A DNA stretch of 9,021 nucleotides from CAZJUO01 sp964549245 (lineage in GTDB: Bacteria; Patescibacteriota; Patescibacteriia; UBA10025; JAHIVO01). The first letter of the stretch is position 1. Each line of letters begins with the position of its first letter. The notes under the pieces are model-generated. The model did no database searches, was not told the origin of the DNA, and saw only the letters and a list, made by a program, of their open reading frames with translations. Positions 6,390 to 9,021 of this stretch are shown here, in pieces. The stretch spans positions 1 to 9,021 of the forward strand of contig CAZJUO010000050.1 in the NCBI GenBank assembly GCA_964549245.1, read 5' to 3'. The position numbers were made by a program, and so were the translations under genes.

Positions 6390-6692
6390 TTAAAAATTTA
6401 TCTTAGCCGCCAAATCTCCGATCAAGGGCAGTTTGTAGCGTTCGCCAGTCAAAGCTTTGATAAAACCAATAATGATAAAGATAACGACGATCACGTCAAT
6501 TATCCAACCAATAACCGGAATAACACCTATCCAGGAAATAATAAATAGTATCAGTCCCTGCTTTGCATGAAACTTCACAAATTCATCATCCTTTTTTATC
6601 ACCAACATAATAACGCTGATCAACCAAATATATGACAAGGCCGCCATGAGATTACTGTCAGTATTTTTCGCCGCTGGTTTTTTATCTTCCAT
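6390..6692 (-). CDS. DUF4870/Tic20-like small membrane protein
   Basis: A 100-aa inner-membrane protein. A short hydrophilic N-terminus (MEDKKPAAKNTDSN) is followed by three hydrophobic segments at about 15-32, 46-60 and 62-80, and a C-terminal ERYKLPLIGDLA motif (84-95). The FHAKQGLILFI segment (41-51) between the first two helices is typical of the DUF4870/Tic20-like family (YxxFHAxQ-type signature). The biochemical function of bacterial members is not established. ATG 6692 has an excellent AAGGAGGT site (6705-6698). The gene starts 59 nt after the stop of the four-helix membrane gene upstream with no terminator between them, so the two may be co-transcribed. A TATACT at 6745-6740 could be a private -10, but no -35 matches. 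Confidence 0.88.
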   Translation of the reverse strand: MEDKKPAAKNTDSNLMAALSYIWLISVIMLVIKKDDEFVKFHAKQGLILFIISWIGVIPVIGWIIDVIVVIFIIIGFIKALTGERYKLPLIGDLAAKINF

Positions 6693-6751
6693 AGGACACC
6701 TCCTTTCTTAATAATTCCAAATTAATGTTAAATCGCTTAAGTATAGTAAAG

Positions 6752-7192
6752 TTACTTTTTTTCAGGATTTGATTTGATCAGTATTGATAATAATACACTA
6801 ACGGCCACCCCTACAACGCTATATAAAAAAGGGAGACGGACAATATTCAGCAGGTACCACCATTGATGATACCAGATTACATCAAAAATAGCTACCAGCA
6901 AACCAGCGCTTACTGCCCATACTACTGATGCCGTAATCACCGCACCTCGGCTGACCGATAACCGTTTTAGTAACCAAAGCGTATACAGTATGCTTATGGC
7001 CGCTACAATAATCCACCGGCTGTATTCATAGTCTACAATCGCGGTGTTAATAACTTCTAATACCAAAGCCAACAATATAAAAAACCAACTGGCACGGAAA
7101 TAAAACCGTACATTTTTACCGGCGATAGAGGCGGTGATATGCGTAGAATGCGCCACATCAGCCGCTTGTTTTGGTTGTCCTTCGTTGTTCAT
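6752..7192 (-). CDS. Four-helix membrane protein, unknown function
   Basis: A 146-aa protein not recognised by family. It has a polar N-terminus of about 30 residues, then four likely membrane helices at about 35-53, 59-76, 83-105 and 120-138, and a lysine-ending tail (IKSNPEKK). The basic loop KRLSVSRG between helices two and three, with the basic N- and C-termini, predicts both ends in the cytoplasm. The third-to-fourth helix region is tryptophan-rich (DVIWYHQWWYLL). ATG 7192 is the only usable start, because an in-frame TGA lies upstream. It has no nearby Shine-Dalgarno; the GAGGAAG at 7221-7215 is 22 nt away and better placed for an overlapping 16-codon ORF. It is probably first in a unit with the DUF4870-like gene. 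Confidence 0.75.
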   Translation of the reverse strand: MNNEGQPKQAADVAHSTHITASIAGKNVRFYFRASWFFILLALVLEVINTAIVDYEYSRWIIVAAISILYTLWLLKRLSVSRGAVITASVVWAVSAGLLVAIFDVIWYHQWWYLLNIVRLPFLYSVVGVAVSVLLSILIKSNPEKK

Positions 7193-7208
7193 AATAAAAC
7201 AACATCAT
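7158..7208 (-). CDS. Possible 16-aa leader ORF overlapping the four-helix gene
   Basis: ATG 7208-7206 (followed by a second ATG) starts a frame encoding MMLFYYEQRRTTKTSG and ends at TGA 7160-7158, inside the next gene and one frame off. GAGGAAG at 7221-7215 lies 6 nt upstream, ideal spacing. The downstream gene at 7192 has no ribosome site of its own. This is consistent with translational coupling or a leader peptide, but such a short frame can arise by chance. Confidence 0.3.
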   Translation of the reverse strand: MMLFYYEQRRTTKTSG

Positions 7209-7229
7209 AATTCTCTTCCTCTCACCTTT

Positions 7230-7258
7230 ATTATAAAATAAAAACAAAGCTTTGACAA
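7230..7258 (-). promoter_or_regulatory. Promoter of the membrane-protein genes
   Basis: Minus strand: TTGTCA (7258-7253; five of six), a 17-nt spacer, then perfect TATAAT (7235-7230). The predicted start is near 7223, giving a leader of about 30 nt to ATG 7192. Confidence 0.8.
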
Positions 7259-7263
7259 TTTCA

Positions 7264-7295
7264 CAAAAACCCCCATTGGATAATGGAGGTTTTTG
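7264..7295 (-). terminator. Terminator downstream of groL
   Basis: CAAAAACC, one mismatch, CCATT, loop GGAT, AATGG, GGTTTTTG. This gives 13 paired positions and a T-run in the 3' arm in both directions. It lies 88 nt after the groL stop and just before the promoter at 7230-7258. Confidence 0.7.
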
Positions 7296-7382
7296 CTTTA
7301 TATATAGTAAGGTGCAAAATATTTACACTACTACGTATGTAATTACGCAATTACTAATTACTTATCACTGAATTTCCTCATC

Positions 7383-9021
7383 TTACATCATCGGCATTCC
7401 GCCACCCATACCGCCCATTCCAGCGGCTGCAGCACTGGTGTCTTTATCGTCTTTATCCGGTAAATCAGTAACCACCGCTTCAGTCGTCAAGAGCATAGAA
7501 GCAGCTGAAGCAGCATTTTGCAGGGCGCTGCGGGTGACTTTGGTCGGATCAACGATGCCGGCGGCCACCAAATCTTCATACGCACCGCTGGCAGCATTGT
7601 AGCCTTCATTACCCTGTCGTTTCTTGACCTCTTCAACAACTACTGAACCTTCTTGGCCGGCGTTGACCGCGATTTGCCGCAGGGGCTCTTCCAAGGCGCG
7701 GCGAAGCAAGTTAATGCCGATCGCTTCGTCACCAGCCACTTCGACTGACTCCAGCGCTTTTATCGCTCGGATCAGCGCTACACCACCGCCGGGGACAATA
7801 CCTTCTTCAATAGCCGCACGCGTAGCATGTAAGGCGTCTTCAATGCGATGCTTTTTCTCTTTTAATTCCGTTTCCGTAGCCGCACCGGCTTTGATCACCG
7901 CTACTCCACCGGTTAACTTGCCCAGGCGCTCTTGCAGTTTTTCTTTATCAAAATCAGAATCGCTATCGTCAATCTCCTTTTTTATTTGAGCAATGCGGTT
8001 TTTAATTTCTTGTTCATCACCGCGGCCATCAACCACCGTGGTTGTTTCTTTGGTAGCGACCACGCGTCCAGCCTGGCCGAGCATATCAATTTCCGTATTT
8101 TCCAGTTTGAGCCCGACATCCTCGGAAATTACCTTGCCGCCCGTCAAAATGGCAATATCTTGCAGCATTTCCTTGCGCCGGTCGCCAAATCCAGGAGCTT
8201 TGACAGCCAATACGCTAAAAGTGCCCCTGATTTTATTGACCACAAAGGTGGCCAAAGCCTCACCTTCCACTTCGTCAGCGATGATAACTAACTCTTTTTT
8301 ACCGGCCTGGGCCATTTTTTCCAGCAACGGCAAAATCTCGTTCATAGCCGAAACTTTCTTGTCAGTAATTAAAATATAAGCATCTTTGTGTTCGGCTTCC
8401 ATGCGGTCAGGGTTAGTAATCATATAGGGTGAAACATACCCTTTGTCAAACTGCATACCTTCCACTACTTCTTTCGAAAGACCAAAGGTTTGGGATTCTT
8501 CAACGGTAACCACGCCGTCTTTACCGACTTTTTCCAAAGCTTCAGCGATCAATGTGCCGACCGCCTGGTCTTGGGAGGAAATAGTTCCGACTTGGGCAAT
8601 TTCTTCGTTGGTTTTAACTGGTTTTGAATTATTCTTTAACTCGCTTACTACTGCCTCGACGCCTTTTTCAATGCCTTTTTTAATGACCATAGGATTAGCA
8701 CCGGCGGCTACGTTTTTAAAACCTTCGGCTACCATATTCTGGGCCAGCAAGGTAGCGGTGGTGGTTCCGTCACCAGCCACGTCATTAGTTTTCTTTGCCA
8801 CTTCTTTGACTGCCTGCGCGCCGACATTTTCAAATTTATCTTCCAGTTCGATCTCCTCGGCGATAGTCACACCGTCATTGGTAATAGTCGGACCGCCAAA
8901 ACCCTTATCCAGCACAACATTGCGTCCTTTTGGGCCTAGGGTTACTTTTACCGCGTCAGCTAACTTATCTACTCCTTTTTTGATTAGCTGGCGGGCTTTT
9001 TCATCAAATAATATTTGCTTT
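7383..9021 (-). CDS. groL: 60-kDa chaperonin GroEL, missing about two N-terminal codons
   Basis: The cytoplasmic ATP-driven chaperonin that forms double heptameric rings with GroES to fold proteins. The frame is open from 9020 (KQILFDEKARQLIKKGVDK...), so only the expected Met-Ala is cut off by the window edge. The whole protein would be about 547 aa, the normal length. Hallmarks present: KLADAVKVTLGPKGRNVVLDK; the ATPase loop GDGTTTATLLAQN with its Asp at about 86; the apical domain with AVKAPGFGDRRKEMLQDIAILTGG; RIEDALHATRAAIEEGIVPGGG with the catalytic Asp equivalent to E. coli D398; DPTKVTRSALQNAASAASMLLTTEAVV; and the flexible GGMGGGMPMM tail. No defect is seen. groS, if adjacent, would lie past the right edge. 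Confidence 0.98.
   Translation of the reverse strand, partial: KQILFDEKARQLIKKGVDKLADAVKVTLGPKGRNVVLDKGFGGPTITNDGVTIAEEIELEDKFENVGAQAVKEVAKKTNDVAGDGTTTATLLAQNMVAEGFKNVAAGANPMVIKKGIEKGVEAVVSELKNNSKPVKTNEEIAQVGTISSQDQAVGTLIAEALEKVGKDGVVTVEESQTFGLSKEVVEGMQFDKGYVSPYMITNPDRMEAEHKDAYILITDKKVSAMNEILPLLEKMAQAGKKELVIIADEVEGEALATFVVNKIRGTFSVLAVKAPGFGDRRKEMLQDIAILTGGKVISEDVGLKLENTEIDMLGQAGRVVATKETTTVVDGRGDEQEIKNRIAQIKKEIDDSDSDFDKEKLQERLGKLTGGVAVIKAGAATETELKEKKHRIEDALHATRAAIEEGIVPGGGVALIRAIKALESVEVAGDEAIGINLLRRALEEPLRQIAVNAGQEGSVVVEEVKKRQGNEGYNAASGAYEDLVAAGIVDPTKVTRSALQNAASAASMLLTTEAVVTDLPDKDDKDTSAAAAGMGGMGGGMPMM

Overview
The window looks like chromosomal DNA of an uncultured bacterium. Standard code 11 fits: the TGA that ends the helicase gene lies 11 nt before a terminator hairpin, so it is a real stop. 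Compact monocistronic units, short intergenic gaps, TTG and ATG starts, lysine-rich proteins and a PEP synthase with a basic N-terminal tail suggest a small-genome lineage such as the Candidate Phyla Radiation (Patescibacteria). That is an inference from style, not from a marker gene.

Layout, left to right. Positions 1-435 (minus) hold the start of an unrecognised helical protein that runs off the left edge. Positions 436-900 hold a bidirectional terminator, a complete tRNA-Ser(GGA) on the minus strand, a 38-nt palindromic element, a 20-nt remnant of a second tRNA-Ser 5' end, and two divergent promoters. Positions 859-1314 form a self-contained plus-strand transcription unit with a good promoter, a possible 100-codon ORF and a strong terminator. 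Its transcript contains an unusual number of local hairpins, so it may be a structured non-coding RNA instead of, or as well as, a small-protein gene. Positions 1326-3698 (minus) encode a UPF1/DNA2-like superfamily 1 helicase of 790 aa. Positions 3825-6284 (minus) encode phosphoenolpyruvate synthase. Positions 6390-7192 (minus) hold two small membrane-protein genes, one of them DUF4870/Tic20-like. Positions 7383-9021 (minus) hold groL, lacking only about its first two codons at the right edge.

Except for the 859-1314 unit, every gene is on the minus strand. Several carry their own promoter and terminator: helicase, PEP synthase and the four-helix membrane gene have promoter candidates, and PEP synthase and groL have terminators. 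There is no sign of one shared pathway. The contents are chaperonin, central carbon metabolism, a nucleic-acid helicase, a tRNA and small membrane proteins.

The parts most worth a second look are the hairpin-rich unit at about 893-1314, the tRNA remnant with its palindromic element at 719-775, and the small upstream ORF that seems to take the ribosome binding site of the four-helix membrane protein gene.
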